NCBI GenBank assembly: GCA_029783825.1
Contig: JAREIK010001332.1
Span: forward strand, 4,359,242 to 4,423,241
DNA from: Sapria himalayana
Lineage: Eukaryota > Streptophyta > Magnoliopsida > Malpighiales > Rafflesiaceae
Reading direction: 5' to 3'
Length of the DNA: 64,000 nt
Shown here piece by piece: positions 35,481 to 48,355 of this stretch (position 1 is its first letter; each line of letters opens with the position of its first letter). The notes beneath the pieces are model-generated. The model saw nothing but the letters and a program-made list of their open reading frames with translations. It was not told where the DNA came from and made no database searches. The position numbers were made by a program, and so were the translations under genes.

Positions 35481-36560
35481 CTCGTCCAACATAGTCATAC
35501 AAGTATATGGGTCATATAAATAATAAAATGAATATGTCAAAATATCAATCATATATGGATTGATTTGGTAGTTTAAGAAATAAATAGTCAAGCAACTGAT
35601 GCTTGAATTGAGTCAACAAACATGAATTTTAAAGAAGATACTTTGACTTTAGGAATGGCTCACTTTCATATGAATGAAAATATTTATTTAGTGTTTGTTC
35701 ACTATTGTGTTTGATTGTTGATCAAAGGGTAGATTTGTGTGAAAATATCCAAGTGCCCTCTTTGTACACAATGTTGTTATCATTATTAGTCTATCATTAC
35801 TAAGGATGATCCCATCATTATTTTCTTCTAATAATTTCATAGAAGGAACACATTATTCCATCATGGGTCATCTGCACATCTACTTTTTCTAGGTAATACA
35901 TGAACTTCCATTGATGATTACTTTGAATATATACTTATATTCTCTAATCTCTACATATGTTTGCACTTTTAGCTTCATAAGCATCATACTCGTGATAGAT
36001 TACATACCTTTTTTCATAAATCCTACATATAGAAATCATTCAAGGTAAATTTACACTTAAGGCAATCACCACCATATGGATCACTTTCTCTTGTGTGTGC
36101 TCTATGACTTACTTATCACTAACTACCATAACCATCACACAACTCTCATACTAAGGTGAAACTTTTAGGTTGGACATTCTTCTTAATAAATATAGTCTAG
36201 AAATTTTTCTAGACTATGCATAATGGATTAGTCATAAGTGCATTCATACTTTTGGCTATGTAAGTATAATATTTGTAATGATTAAACTTATCAAAATTTC
36301 AAGTTTTCACACATAGGTTTATCTTATGTATTAATGTTTGAAAGGATATTGCTTCCTTCTTATCATACTATGTAATTGTACCTCATGACATTCCTATTAC
36401 CATCCTCCATGGCTGACATGTATAAGCCTACAATATAGTAAAAATCTTAAACTTTAGTTCTACAATACATCTATATCCATCAATATCCAAACCACAATAT
36501 GAATATAAACATCAACATATAAAAATACATCCCTCAACTTATTGTCTTATTTTGAATACA
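35330..36560 (-). repeat. LTR 5, left half only (5' LTR of Gypsy copy B, truncated)
   Basis: It is homologous to the left half of LTR 1 (22099-about 23380). Shared blocks include CATACAAGTATATGGGTCATA, the CCCTCTTTGTACACAATG counterpart, TCACTAACTACCATAACCAT and ATCCATCAATATCCAAACCAC. Similarity stops near 36560, where sequence of a Copia LTR begins. The right half with the AAAACCCTAGC block and CATGAC tandem units is missing. Confidence 0.6.
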
Positions 36561-36564
36561 CTAT

Positions 36565-37186
36565 TTATAACTTTAAATAGTAGCCTAGAAAAACCTTGTA
36601 AATTTTATTTCAAGTCATAGCAACCTATAACATGGCACAACACCATTCACCACAACACAAACATGTTGTAAAAAATAGGATATTATAACTTGAGTTGTGA
36701 CTCCACAATACAAGTCATGACTCCAAAATTATAATCTTCAATCATTGTTCTAGTTTTAGTCTAGTCATGACTCCATAGTATAAGGCATGACTTCTTAGTA
36801 GCTATTCCAACTTTAGTCTAGCCATGAATCCATAGAATATGTTATGCCCTTTTAATAGTTGTTTCATCTTTAGTCCAACTACGACTCCATAAAATAGTGC
36901 ATGACTACTTAGTAGCTATTCTAGCTTCAATCTAGTATCTACTCCATCAAATAGGACTATGACTACTCAAATGTTTATTACAGCTTTAGTCTAGCCATAA
37001 CTCCATAAAAGATGGTCATGTCTCCTCAGTAGATATTCCATCTTTAGACTTATCATGACTCCACAAAACATGATTTGACTTCTCATTAGTTATTCTAGCT
37101 TTAGTCTAATTGTAACTAAACAAAACATGAGAATGACTATGCCACATAGATAATAACTTTAAAAAAAGTATGAATTAGTCTTAACA
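36565..37186 (-). repeat. Truncated 3' LTR of split Copia element, with minisatellite
   Basis: It matches 49800-50356 across its length and ends TTAACA at 37186, the complement of a TGTTAA LTR start. Most of it is a tandem array of roughly 60-65-bp units with the core TAGTCTAGTCATGACTCCA, about eight copies between 36690 and 37125. The left part, matching 49407-49790, is missing. It was lost together with the right half of the neighbouring Gypsy LTR. Confidence 0.7.
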
Positions 37187-37198
37187 TTCTCCTGCTTG
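37187..37198 (-). other. Polypurine tract of split Copia element
   Basis: Read on the minus strand, AGCAGGAGAA directly precedes TGTTAAGAC, the first bases of the 3' LTR. This is the normal site for plus-strand DNA priming. Confidence 0.6.
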
Positions 37199-37199
37199 A

Positions 37200-39370
37200 T
37201 AAATACTTTTTCTTCATCCTAATCTCAGTCCAACTCCACTAAAATATTTTCGTACACACAACCTTTGTCAAGTAATTAAATGTATTTTTGTGTGTTATTT
37301 TTTTCTCCGAACCAAATTAGTTGCTATTCAACTTGCTCTCGGTCAAAATACTATTGAATGTCAATATATTTTGTCCTTCCATGAAAGTTTGGATTCCTTG
37401 CTAGATTGATGGTACTTTGACTATCACAACTGAGCTTTAGGTCCCTTTGTTCAAAATCAAGCATTTCACACATCCTTTGTATCTAAATAGCTTCCTTACA
37501 TGCATGAATAAGTGCCATTAACCCTACTTCTATGGATGAAATGACAATTACAACTTTTCCTTTAGTTATCTAGCATGAATAAGGGCCATATACCCTACTT
37601 CTGTGGATAAAATGAAAATTATAACTTTTTATTTAGTTATCTAACATATAGAACCACCATACAAAATAAAAACATATCCACTTGTAGACCTTCGTATAGC
37701 CACATCTCCATCCTAGTCAACATCAAGTGATCTAATAATTTCAAAGATAACCTCATTGTTATTTCTACTAAACTAAAATACATAATCAAGAGTATCATAT
37801 GAAGATATATTAGCACTCTTTTGTATTTATTCCAATGCTTCTTTTCTAGATTGGACAAAAATCTTTTCAACACTTTCACTACATGTGAAATATCAAGATT
37901 AGTACATACCATGACATACATGAGGCTCCCAACTACATTGGTATATGGAATGAGAGCCATCATTTCCTCTCTAGCTAAGTAGTAGGGTACTGCTTGGCTA
38001 TTAATTTTATACCACTTACTATAGGAGTCCCATTAGCTTGTAATCATATATATTATATTTTCGAAGTATGTCTTCCACATATCTTTACTATCTAAGATAC
38101 AAATGTCTTCTTCTCTCAATATCTTTAGATTTCCATGCCAAGTATATGGTGTGATGCCTCGAGATTAGTCATATCAACATCTTGGCAAGTAACCTTTTTA
38201 CCAAAATCATCTTGTCCATGCTATGTTCTTTCAATAGCATGTCATGAACATACAAAGTTAGAATGATACAATTTCTTCCTGGGCTTTTAATATAGAATCA
38301 ATGGTCAGCCTCACATTATTAAATCCCAACTGTAAGATAAGTGAATCAAACTTCAGATACCACATCCAAAGAAATATTTTAGCCCATACAAAGATTCTTT
38401 AGCATATACCCCAAGCTTTCCCCACCTTTTACCTTGGTGTAGTTCCTAACACCACCTAAATAGATATTATCTTGACTATCAATGAGAAGATCTTATTGTA
38501 GTCAATATCTTGCCTTCTCTATCAACATTCTATTTAACCTTTTAGCTACTTCATCCCATTGTGGTCTCATCTTAAAAAAGTTGTGCATTGCAATACCCTT
38601 CTTAGTACATAATTGATCAATCAAAAAATATTTAGTCTTATTACCAATGTGTAAAATAATTAGTTTTTTATTGAATTGGTTCTCCATCAACACTTTAAAC
38701 TTTTTGAACTTCTCCAACACTCTACATTTCTTTTGAATGAAATACATACACACATGCCTTGACAAATCATGAAAGAATGATATTTTTATATCTTGATATC
38801 CAAAGTGATATCTCTAGAGTTTCTCCAAACTAATTATTATGAATTAGGTCTATTATTGCCTTTTGATCTAGTGGTAGTAGATTTGAATTTCTTCCATTTT
38901 TATTTTTCATCCAAAAAATCCTTGCAAAACTCAAGAGCTTCTATATAATTGAGTAGTATTTCCATCATTCTATTTGAGGACATAATCATCATACTTTTCT
39001 CACTGATGTGGCTAAGTTTTTGATACAACACCATTATTTCATGTCATGGTACCATATTTTCAATTTTTGACTCTAAACTAGGTCCAAACTTTATGTCTCC
39101 ACATTGTGGCATTAAATATAGAAGGGACATAATATTTCCATGACATAACTAGAGTCTATTGTTCTCTACATACTCTTTTTCAAAAATAGAGGACCTAACT
39201 TCAAACATTATAGAATTTCCCAATAGTTTATATAAGCTTCCACACATTGCTCCATGAACAATCACCATTACTCTCCATGTCATCTTGCAAGAGTTATCAT
39301 TCTATTTAATTTCACAACATCATTTATCATCATATTTATAGAAATTAAATTTATGCTTAAGTGTGGAATA
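37200..39370 (-). pseudogene. Copia pol remnant (integrase, RT, RNase H) of split element
   Basis: On the minus strand, the integrase core piece 38765-38502 has SRHVCMYFIQKKCRVLEKFK, FKVLMENQFNKK and QWDEVAKRLNRMLIEKAR, for 'PQQNGVAERKNRT..E.AR'. RT continues through LTLYVHDMLL near 38245, where the catalytic 'YVDD' has become YVHD. It runs into the 'PY.N.VGSLMY.MVCT..DI.H.V....RF..N..K.HW' block at 37963-37800. RNase H at about 37560-37350 has IEVGLMALIHACKEAI, IQRMCEMLDFEQRDLKLSCD and INLARNPNFHGRTKYIDI. Segment order and spacing are normal. Many frameshifts; dead copy. The gag and 5' LTR of the same element lie at 48360-50356, beyond a Gypsy insertion. Confidence 0.82.
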
Positions 39371-41340
39371 TTATTGCAACTTTGTTACTATACCCAATTT
39401 TTAGGATTAGGCAATATCGTAAAAGAGCATTAGGTGAGAGTCACTCATCCAACATAGTTCTACAAATATATGGGTTGTACAAGTAATTTAGTAAACTTTT
39501 GTTTAAAAATCAATCCCATAAAAATTATGTAAGCAGTTCAATTAACTAATAGAGAGTCAACTAGTGCTCTAGTCAAAAGGATAAAAATGAGTTTTGACAA
39601 GACTTTTAGATTCTAGCATTGGTTTATTTTATTAGACATAATGACCTATCTAATTTATTTGGATATTATTATGCTTGGTTACAAAATGAATGTTAGATTA
39701 TTATAAAAATACTTTGGTACACTATTGGTATACAAGGTAGATTTTTCTTATTAGGCTTTCTTCAATTATGATCTCTTCATAATTATCTCCTTGGTACTTT
39801 ACCATCAAAATGAAAAATCATCTCTTCTTGAGATAAACTCAAAATTCCAAACCTCTTAGACAACCTAATAATGATTATTAATGGTTGCTTCATATATATA
39901 TTCTTATTCTTCAATCTTATATATCTTAAAGTTGTGAATTATTATAATATTAAAAGCATTTGTACTTTTAGTTTGATAATCATAATACTCATGATAATTA
40001 ACATATGCATTCTCTTAAATATCATTGATAGGAGTTATATAATAAAAGATAACTCATAAGGCTATTACCACCTTATGAGTCACCTCTCCTCAAGCAAGTC
40101 TCATGTCTTACATATTAATATTTACTATGATGACATCTGACTCACACACTAAAGGTGACACCTTAAGAAAATATTCTATAAAATCCCCACATCAATTAAT
40201 GGCCAGTTCATATAAGATATCCACAATGGATTGACTTATAAAAGTATTCATACTTTTAGCTTCGTAAGTACCATACTCGCATGATTAAACTTAACTAAAA
40301 ATAAGATTTTGATATATAAGTTTGTCTCATTCATCACTATTAGAAGGGTTGTCACTTCATTTTCGCATTTATGCATGAGTATGCTTCATGGCATATATGT
40401 CATCATCCAACATGTAACATGCACAAACCTATCATTAGTAAAACTCTAATTTTTGTTCTAAATAATTACCACATTTTTCAATAACCAAACTATAGGTACA
40501 AACCAAATAAAATCAATAAATTATATATCTATCAAATGAAATAAAATACACTAACCATACACCTAAATTTAGTCTGATATTTAGGAGGAATTAATTTGAG
40601 ATAGAAATATATTTTATGTAATTTTTGATTCCAAATCATAGCACTCAAGAGTGTTTAGGAATCAAACTTTAAACCCATAATACTTAATTGTACATCTCAT
40701 ATCTTCTCCTAGGTAGGAGTCAAAATTAGTGCTCTTTCTTAGGGTTTATGGTTAACATGCATCAATCAAACTTTAAACCCATAATACCAAATAAAATCAA
40801 ACTTTAAACCCATAATATTTTTGTTTCCCCACATCAATTAACATGCATCACCTCTTTGTTCATTGATCTTTCTAGTATTGGGTGAATTTTTGTTCCAAAA
40901 TCCTTGCTTCTTTGCCCTTGCCATTGGTCTCCTCTCTCATTATTTTTTTTTGGCTTTAACTTCAACTTTTATATTTGAATGATTGGGTGTATTTTTTTAG
41001 TAGGAAATTATGGCGCTAGGCAATGTGCACAACTTTAGCTTTGCATTTACTTAACACAAAATCATGACACTAAGGAATAGTTGTGGCTTTGGCCTCTTTC
41101 TTGTATTATATTATCTCGACACTAGGAGTAACTATGACTCATGTATTTCTTCTTTATAATACAAAGTTGTAATACTATGAATGACAACGACTCAGACATT
41201 TCAACTTTATAACACGAACTCATTATACTGAAAATGGTCATGACTCATGTTTTTTCTCTCTATAACATGAAGTTGTAGTGTTGGTAATGATTATGGCTCA
41301 TGTACATTTCCTATGTGAACCAAAGTTATGGCATTGTGAA

Positions 41341-44001
41341 TGACGACGTGACAAGACTCGACCCGGATACTCTTCCCAGATTTCCCGGGTGGTCCCGCAT
41401 GGTGAACTAAACGTATGTAGTACCATAATATCTCAATTATATAGAAAAATTCACAACCACCCAATACCATTACCAACCCAGATTAATATAGGTCATAACC
41501 ACAAGCATACATAATAAAGACTCATATGAGTTCAATACCAATACTAGAGCATTCTAAGAGTATTTGTGAATTTAGGGGTACAATGAAAATAAATGAGTCC
41601 AATAAACAAGACAGATAAATGAAGTAGAGTACTACAGTTGTAGCAGACATAGCGGTGTAGAATCAGGCATGAGGTAGGCCCTACAATCTGCATGGACCTA
41701 GGGAACAGATTTAAAACAATAAATGTGAATATATAAATCTCAGTAAGTGGCACAGTTATAAGGAAAATACTATTTTAATTTTTAAACATTTCTTCTCTCA
41801 AGACTTTACGTCCACTCTTTGTAAAGGTTTCCATTTAAAACATTTTACAAAACTCAACTTTATCAAGCCCAAACAAACGAATTTAATGCTCAAAATCTAA
41901 TCGACATGACTACTAAGAAAACCATAGTATAAATTATTCATAACACACATATGAATTATCCACGACATACAAATCAAGCATAAAGCGTGTATAATCATCA
42001 TGTCATGAAAATAACCATGAAAGTACCTTAACCATAAGTATTATCGGGTTATACCTTATTTAGTAATCAACCATGTACCGTACCACATACCCATCATAAA
42101 CCGTCAGTAAGCCTAACCTCATAACACCGTAACAATTAATAAACATATGGTTATACCTGGCCATCACGTGGCAACTAATAAATCTCCAGGTAGACCTGGC
42201 TATCACATGGCAACTATCAAACCTCCGGGCAAGCCCTACCATCATGTGGTATCTAATAAACATCGAGTAAACCTGGTCATCATGTGTCACCTAATAAACC
42301 TCTAGGTAAACTTGACTATCACATGGAACCTAATAAATCTATGGTTGAACCTGTCCATCACGTGACAGCTAATCACATATAATCTTTCCCTCACTCACAT
42401 TTGCTTTTCCAGCATTACCGTACCATAATCATTTCCCAAATCTCAAAGAAATCAAATTTTTAAAACAACAATTTTTCAAGGTGGTCTAAAACTTAACCCA
42501 TGTACCCCAAACATCAAAATACCACAGGCTCATCCAAAAACTCAGTAAAACTTACAAATAGATAACATGTTGATAAAATGCACATGAAATGATAACTTGC
42601 TTACACAAAAACCAATAAATCATATATGCATGCAACCAACCATTTGATCAAAACAGTATATATGTAAAATATATAATCAAAATAGATATGTTAACATCGA
42701 AATCATTTAAAAACATATAAATCACTCACTGACTATAGATGATCAGTCCTACTAACCTGCAGGATTATCTTCTGGTTCAACATGAGTGCCTATAATACCA
42801 ATAAAATATTATTTAGGTTCCAATAACTAAACCAATGACATTGGGATGCCCCGAATGCCTTAGAATAATTTTTGGAATTATGAAACCTGCTAAATTAGAC
42901 CCCGACATGCCCAATTATACAGTGTGCCCTATTGACCCGGTACCCAAAATTAGGGTTTTTTTCTTGGGAGTTTTTTGTTCGAAATTGAATCATCCAATAA
43001 TTCCTAAAAATATTCAATTTCACTAATTCAACTCTAATTTTTTCTAATTTAACCAACTGATACCAACTTCAGTCCAAACTTCTAAGTAAATGCCCGAAGC
43101 AACCTAAAAATAAAAATTTAACCAAACAACATCCAAAATATATAAACCATATATCAATGGAAATCCCAAGAGGCTAAAAACTCAACAATGCCATTACCTT
43201 GGTCAAACAGTCATTGTGTGGCTAAAAAACTCAATTCGATCGTCAGTCAACTTTGTTTTTATTATATCTTTCAAACGATGAGGAATTTATAAAAAAGGGA
43301 CCACTAAAATGAGTTCAGGGGTCCAAAATGGGGAGTGAGAGGTATGAGGTGGTTGGAAGTAGCCAGAAGTGGCTGGAAATGGTTGGAAAAGTAGAAGTTT
43401 TCTGGCGACCCACGGTGGCCACCACCGCAGCTTGGCCGGCCTGATTCCGGCGCGTACGGTGGTGGATAACCATGAAACTTTACCAGCATGATCCTCTGGA
43501 AGTCACCTTCCTTTCTGTCTGACACTTCTCATCGGTGGCCAGTCGGTGGTGCCTCGTCTAGTCCGATCTCTCACGGCTCGCAAATGCACATAAAGCTCAA
43601 ATTGTGTTCCCGGGTTTGGAGAGTTTTTTCTAGGGTTTTGGAGCTCAAGAGGGTGTTTTGGGTGCTAGGATTTCATTTGGCATCCCAAGCTATGTTTATA
43701 TATGGCCTAAGGTCATTTTCAAATAAAATTTCAAACAGGTCTAACCACTACTAAAGTGCTGCTGTTTGAACTTTTCGGGACCATAACTTTTTATTCGTAA
43801 GTTAGATTTTGGCGTTCCACCAGTCTATGAACTCATATTGAAGAGAACTACGGGGTGATGTCCTGGTCAATCAAAAATTACTTACCCTTAAAAAAAGTCA
43901 ATTTTGATCCACATACAAGTGTTGGTCAACCCTGGTCAAACTTAGTCAAACTTGATCAAACGTATTAAAAAAACTTGCATTATTGGGTATGGGTCATTAC
44001 A
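41341..44001. mobile_element. Probable solo LTR of a different Gypsy lineage (Tekay/Del-like)
   Basis: A 2.66-kb insert with higher G+C than its surroundings interrupts LTR 3. It begins TGACGACGTGACAAGACTCG and ends GGGTCATTACA, i.e. TG...CA, like many chromovirus LTRs. A TATA-like TTTATATATGGCC lies at 43694-43706, and G+C-rich sequence with GGTGGCC repeats precedes it at 43390-43560. No gag-pol is present and no copy of its ends was seen elsewhere in the window, so it looks like a solo LTR. I could not identify a convincing 5-bp target duplication, so the exact ends are uncertain. The lineage is a guess from LTR style. Confidence 0.5.
42110..42380. repeat. Tandem repeat within the solo LTR
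   Basis: Six to seven diverged copies of a unit of about 40-45 bp built around CTAATAAACCTCCAGGTA, ACCTGGCCATCAC and TGGCAAC. Confidence 0.75.
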
Positions 44002-44700
44002 CCATGGGTTTAGTTTTTTCTCTAGAGCAAAGAGTCATTGCTCTAGAAATGGGTCTGGCTTGAGTAAATTTTATTTGGAACTCTCTGTAGCCTAAGTCAT
44101 GGCAATATATAAAATTCATGGCTTCTGGATTAGTATTTATTGCTCAATAATGAGAAATTCAAGGTGCTATATATGGTGCTATAGCTTTTAGTACTAGTGA
44201 GGTACTTGGCTACTATAATATAAAATTAATATCATTGTCAAAAAAAATGTTACTAAGTCGGTGCAACTACTATGACTCTAAGAAAGTTTCGTAACAAAAA
44301 AAATATGTCACATAATAAAATGATTGTGTCAATGAAATGGTATATTCGTGGCCTATACAGATTGTCATGCCTATTTATATAGATCTTCGACCAATAATAG
44401 ATATCAAAACTATCTTATAAGCTCACAAATGTGTAATAAAGTTACAACATAATAAATGCTATGACTTTTTCTCTCCTCCTACTCAACAATTCCACCAAGT
44501 CTTATAATTCAAATAAAAACTAACCAATTTAACTACTATTTATCAGAATCCATTAAAACTATGATTTTGTGAAATAATTCTATTTAAAGACCCTTTTCAT
44601 GTAAACATGTCATGCATAATTACTAAAATAACTAATATTATTCAATATTTGGAAAACCAAACAAATCTCACACTAAGATGATTGTTTGTCCCCAAGTAAT

Positions 44701-47090
44701 TAATCCCCCTCTGAAAAATACAACTTTCCATCCATCCTACATAATTATTTGCTTTGACGTTGTTTGAATATCATAGTATATCTAGATAGTGGAATTATAT
44801 CTTTTTGTGGATATTTAAATGTATTGTAATGGGTTTATAGTTCCATGACTAATTTATGGGAGCATAAAATGTGCACAGTGATTTATGTGAGTGAATAAAA
44901 AAATTTTATTTTGATACATTGTGCAAAAAGTATCTTTGGGTTACCTCCCAAGCCATGCTATATTTAATATCTATAGCTAGACCATAAACAAGGTATTACC
45001 TCCGTTGATAATCTTAGTTGTCCATGCTAGCCTTGTTTTCTTCACTTCCTCATTTCTTTTCAAACTTCCTTTCAATATTGAATCATATTCTATACTTTTT
45101 CTAAGGCTTCCTTCTTTTACTTCTCTGTCCTGGAATGTCATGACTTTTCAGATGGTTGTGGCTTTTTTTTGGGCTTTACTTTGAGCTATTTCTTCCTAGA
45201 TCTCCAAAATTTTAGTGTTGAATTTTCAATGACTTTTTTTTACCTTTTATATCACCAAAGTCACATTGTTGATTAAAGTCAATAATTTTGTTGTTGCCTT
45301 TATTTCTTCTTATCCTTTCTTCAAATCCTTTAGAATTTTTGTTTTCACTATGTCTTCCTCTATCATTTCATCAATGACCCATTATAATTTTGCATCTATG
45401 TTTACTATCAATATATTCTCTCAATCCTAATTTTCTTCATGCAATTGTGATAAGAATTTAGGAATTTCACTTTTTTTCTACCTCTCAGTAATACTTTTCT
45501 ACTGATCCTTCTAATGTTGCATCTTTGAAGAATTCCACAACATAGTAGTTATCATCCTCAATCACAGCCTCCTCACTTTCTTAGCTTTATATTTTATCTT
45601 CTAAATCATTTTCCTCATCTTATTTGGGTTAGAAATCTTCTACAAAATTTTCTGCCTAAAGTCCACATTTTGTTGAATTACAATATGAAGAAATTTATCT
45701 ATCCTCTAATAATCTTTTTCATCATCATTTATCCTATGCAAGCCTTTGTTAAATTTCACTTTCTTTATGTCTATACGAAGAGAAAAATATTCCTTCTTGA
45801 TATTAATGAGAGCCTTTCTAGTAGTTAAAAAAAGAGTATGTTGGTCTTCCTCCATATCCAGCACTACATAACATATTAGAAAAATAAAAATATCAACGTT
45901 AACCAACACATCTTCAATAATACCTATTGGGTGATTGGTTGATCAATTGGTTATTTGTAGTGGAAGTTAGGTTAGAGTGATCTTGGATAGGTTCAATCTT
46001 TGTGCTATTGAAAAAAGACGTCAAGTTCATACTCAATCCCACATTGCATAATACTTTTTGAAATGTGTACTCCCCAAATATATATAGCATCGTAAAAGTT
46101 TTTGGATCCTTCAAGTTCCATAAAAGTTTTTATTAAATAATCATACTATATTTTTTTGGTCATTTTCATATTTTCATATTTTCATAGTTTCCTATGTCTC
46201 CAACTTTCTATTACTACTCATTATATTCTTCATGAATTTTATATAGTTTAACATTTGAGAAAATGCTTCAACATACATGATATTTACTCCCAACTTCTAG
46301 AAAATATAAAGAAACTTATCAAACTATTTATCTAATTTCACCTTTCTAAAATATTATGGAAAATGAATATTTAAAGGAAAATTATTTTTAGCATCATTCT
46401 TTATCACATTTGTCTTCTCAGTTTATTGGGTAATCTTTATTTACTCTTCCACCACCCGTACTTTGTTTATCATAACTAGGGATGTGAGCTGAGCATTCTA
46501 TTCATTGAGTATTATGGATTTAGAAAATATTGCTTCATTGAGGACTATGACTTTTGAAAATGTTAGGGTGGAGCCATGACTCTTGGAAGAGTCAATGTGT
46601 TGTCAGTTCAAGCTCCATCTATTTTAGCTTCCTTTATTTCTTGCCTCTCAAGCTACTTGCGACTTCTAAATATAATTGACAAGTACTTATTTGGATTTGT
46701 TTTAGTATTAATTAGTAATTCATTGATGCCCTTCATGATCACTGATAGTACTAATTATCAAATTTGATTTCCTATTCTATTCCTTATCATATTTATATGT
46801 TCTAATTTCATCTCCTGCATCACTATATGGTTCCCTTGAAAATTATTTCTGTTTTTGTCCAGTTTAGTAATGCTATCAATTTATCATTGGTGGACAAATT
46901 TTTTTTACCCTTTGATTATTGATAATTTCATCTTGATCCTCCTTGAATATTATGTAACATAGAATTATTCTCAAAGTTTTTTGGTACTTTTCCAATTTTC
47001 TGTTGCTCAGTTTCATAGACTTCAAATGAAAAAATTTCATGATTTTTCATATTAAGATAGTAGTAAATCGGGATATTAGTATTGGGTTAA
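44701..47090 (-). mobile_element. Internal region of Gypsy copy C: protease and gag spacer only
   Basis: The 3' untranslated region (44701-45650) parallels copy A, including the GGGTTACCTCCCAAG block at 44938. The protease follows (45660-46150) and then the gag-protease spacer to about 47080, with IGKVPKNFENNSM as in copy A. The capsid, 5' leader and left half of the right LTR are missing. The deletion runs straight from spacer into mid-LTR at about 47090. Confidence 0.68.
45706..46120 (-). pseudogene. Gypsy aspartic protease, copy C
   Basis: Minus-strand 46114-45914 reads MKDPKTFTMLYIFGEYTFQK and VLCNVGLSMNLTSFF. This is the 'KDPGSFTIPC.IG...F.KALCDLGASINLMP' block, with the catalytic Asp of D(L/V)GAS changed to Asn and Ala to Leu. 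A frame change then leads to 45909-45706, MLVNVDIFIFLICYVVLDME and a RKALINIKKEYFSLRI block, matching 'VLVKVD.FIFP.DFV.LDMEED....RALIDV..GEL.LR'. The product would cut the Gag-Pol polyprotein. Loss of the catalytic Asp and the frameshift make it inactive. Confidence 0.82.
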
Positions 47091-48355
47091 GACACCTTTT
47101 TTTTAGTTTGTAGGGCATTGACCTCTTCCAAATGATAAATGGGATTTAAAGTTCATGCTCTCCACTTAGGATTTATATTTGTGCCTTGCATTGTATCTTT
47201 TCATATGGATCTCCCCTACGGTTGTGCAAATTTTTGCTCCAAAACCCTAGATTTTTTGCCTCTTTGTTCATGCTCTTCATGTCTTTTTTTTTTAGCTCGA
47301 TGTTATGCTTTTATACTCGAATGATGGGTGTATTATTTATGTGGGAAGACATTAAACTAGGTAAAATCTATGGCTTTAGCTTTTCCTTTTTTAACACAAA
47401 GTTGAAGAGTAATGTAATAACCATGGCATTGTTTTCTTTCTTATATTAAGATTACCATAATACTGGGAATATCCATGACTCATGCATTTCCTCTCTATAA
47501 CAAGAAATTGTGGTATTATAAATTGCTATAGCTCATGTATTTCTTCTCTATAACATGAAGTCAAGACACCGAGATTAGTCATGATTAGTGTTTTTCTTCT
47601 ATATAACTTAGAGTCATGACACTGTAAATGGTTGTGACTCATGCATTTCTCCTCTGTAACCCAAATTCATGAAATTGGGAATGATTGTGACTTTGGTGTA
47701 TTCTTGGGAGAAAAGAGTTTCACCTCTAGAATTGCTCTTGGCTTTATTAAATATTCTTTAAAACTCGATATATCTAAAAGTCATGGTGCAAAAGAAAAGA
47801 TGCAGCTTTTACCTTAGTATATGTAGCAATTTAATGAAAAAAATCACAATGCTAAAGGATGACTTGACTTTTAGAACTAGTGAGGTACTTAACTGCTACA
47901 ACATAAAATTATTATTACAACCATAAAAATATTATCAAGTTAGTATAGAAGCGACTCTAAGAAAGTTTCATAGTCAAAAAAATATGTTATACAATAAAAT
48001 GATTATGTCAATGAGGAAGTATAATTATGATATACAAAGATTACCATAACTATTTGTATAGTGTTTTGGCCAAAAATAGATGGAAAAATTACCTTAAGCT
48101 CATGGAGGTATAACAAAGTCATAATATGAAGAATGCTACAATTTTACATGACTTGTTGCTCTCCTATTACTCAAGAATTCTACCAAGTTTTACATTTCAT
48201 ACAAAAACCAACTGGCTTCAGTACTATTTATCATAATCCTTCAAAACTATAATTTCATGAAATTGTTCTATTTAATGCCCTTTTTCATGAAAAAAAAAAC
48301 CTCATACATAATTACTAAAATAATTAGTATTATTCAGTAATTGGTATATCAAATA
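47090..48355 (-). repeat. LTR 4, right half only (5' LTR of Gypsy copy C, truncated)
   Basis: It matches the right half of LTR 1 from about 23550 on. Blocks are TTTATATTTGTGCCTTGCATTG, CAAAACCCTAGATTTTT, TTTATACTCGAATGATGGG, the CATGACTCATGCATTTC tandem units (about 47400-47690), and the CATAATTACTAAAATAATTAG right end at about 48305. Beyond about 48355 the sequence is that of the Copia gag region, which marks the right border of the Gypsy insertion in the Copia element. Confidence 0.62.

Larger units (their letters stand above)
39375..44700 (-). repeat. LTR 3 of Gypsy family (3' LTR of copy C), interrupted by a solo LTR
   Basis: It starts TGCAACTTTGTTACTATA and follows LTR 1. It has a TACACTATTGGTATACAAGG block (about 39718), ACTCAAGAGTGTTTAGG (about 40646), and the TTTATATTTGAATGATTGGG block (about 40966). 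The CATGAC tandem block runs from about 41030. It breaks at about 41340, resumes at 44002, and ends with CATAATTACTAAAATAACTA (about 44610). A CCCCCTCTGAAAA tract, polypurine on the minus strand, follows at about 44703. An extra local triplication of TCAAACTTTAAACCCATAAT occurs at 40660-40820. Confidence 0.68.

Noticed and set aside
36690..37125. Regularly spaced repeats resembling a CRISPR array
   Set aside because: Units are diverged, contiguous and without unique spacers. This is a plant retroelement LTR minisatellite.
41336..44006. Five-base target duplication around the putative solo LTR
   Set aside because: GTGAA on the left and CCATG on the right do not agree under the most obvious ends.
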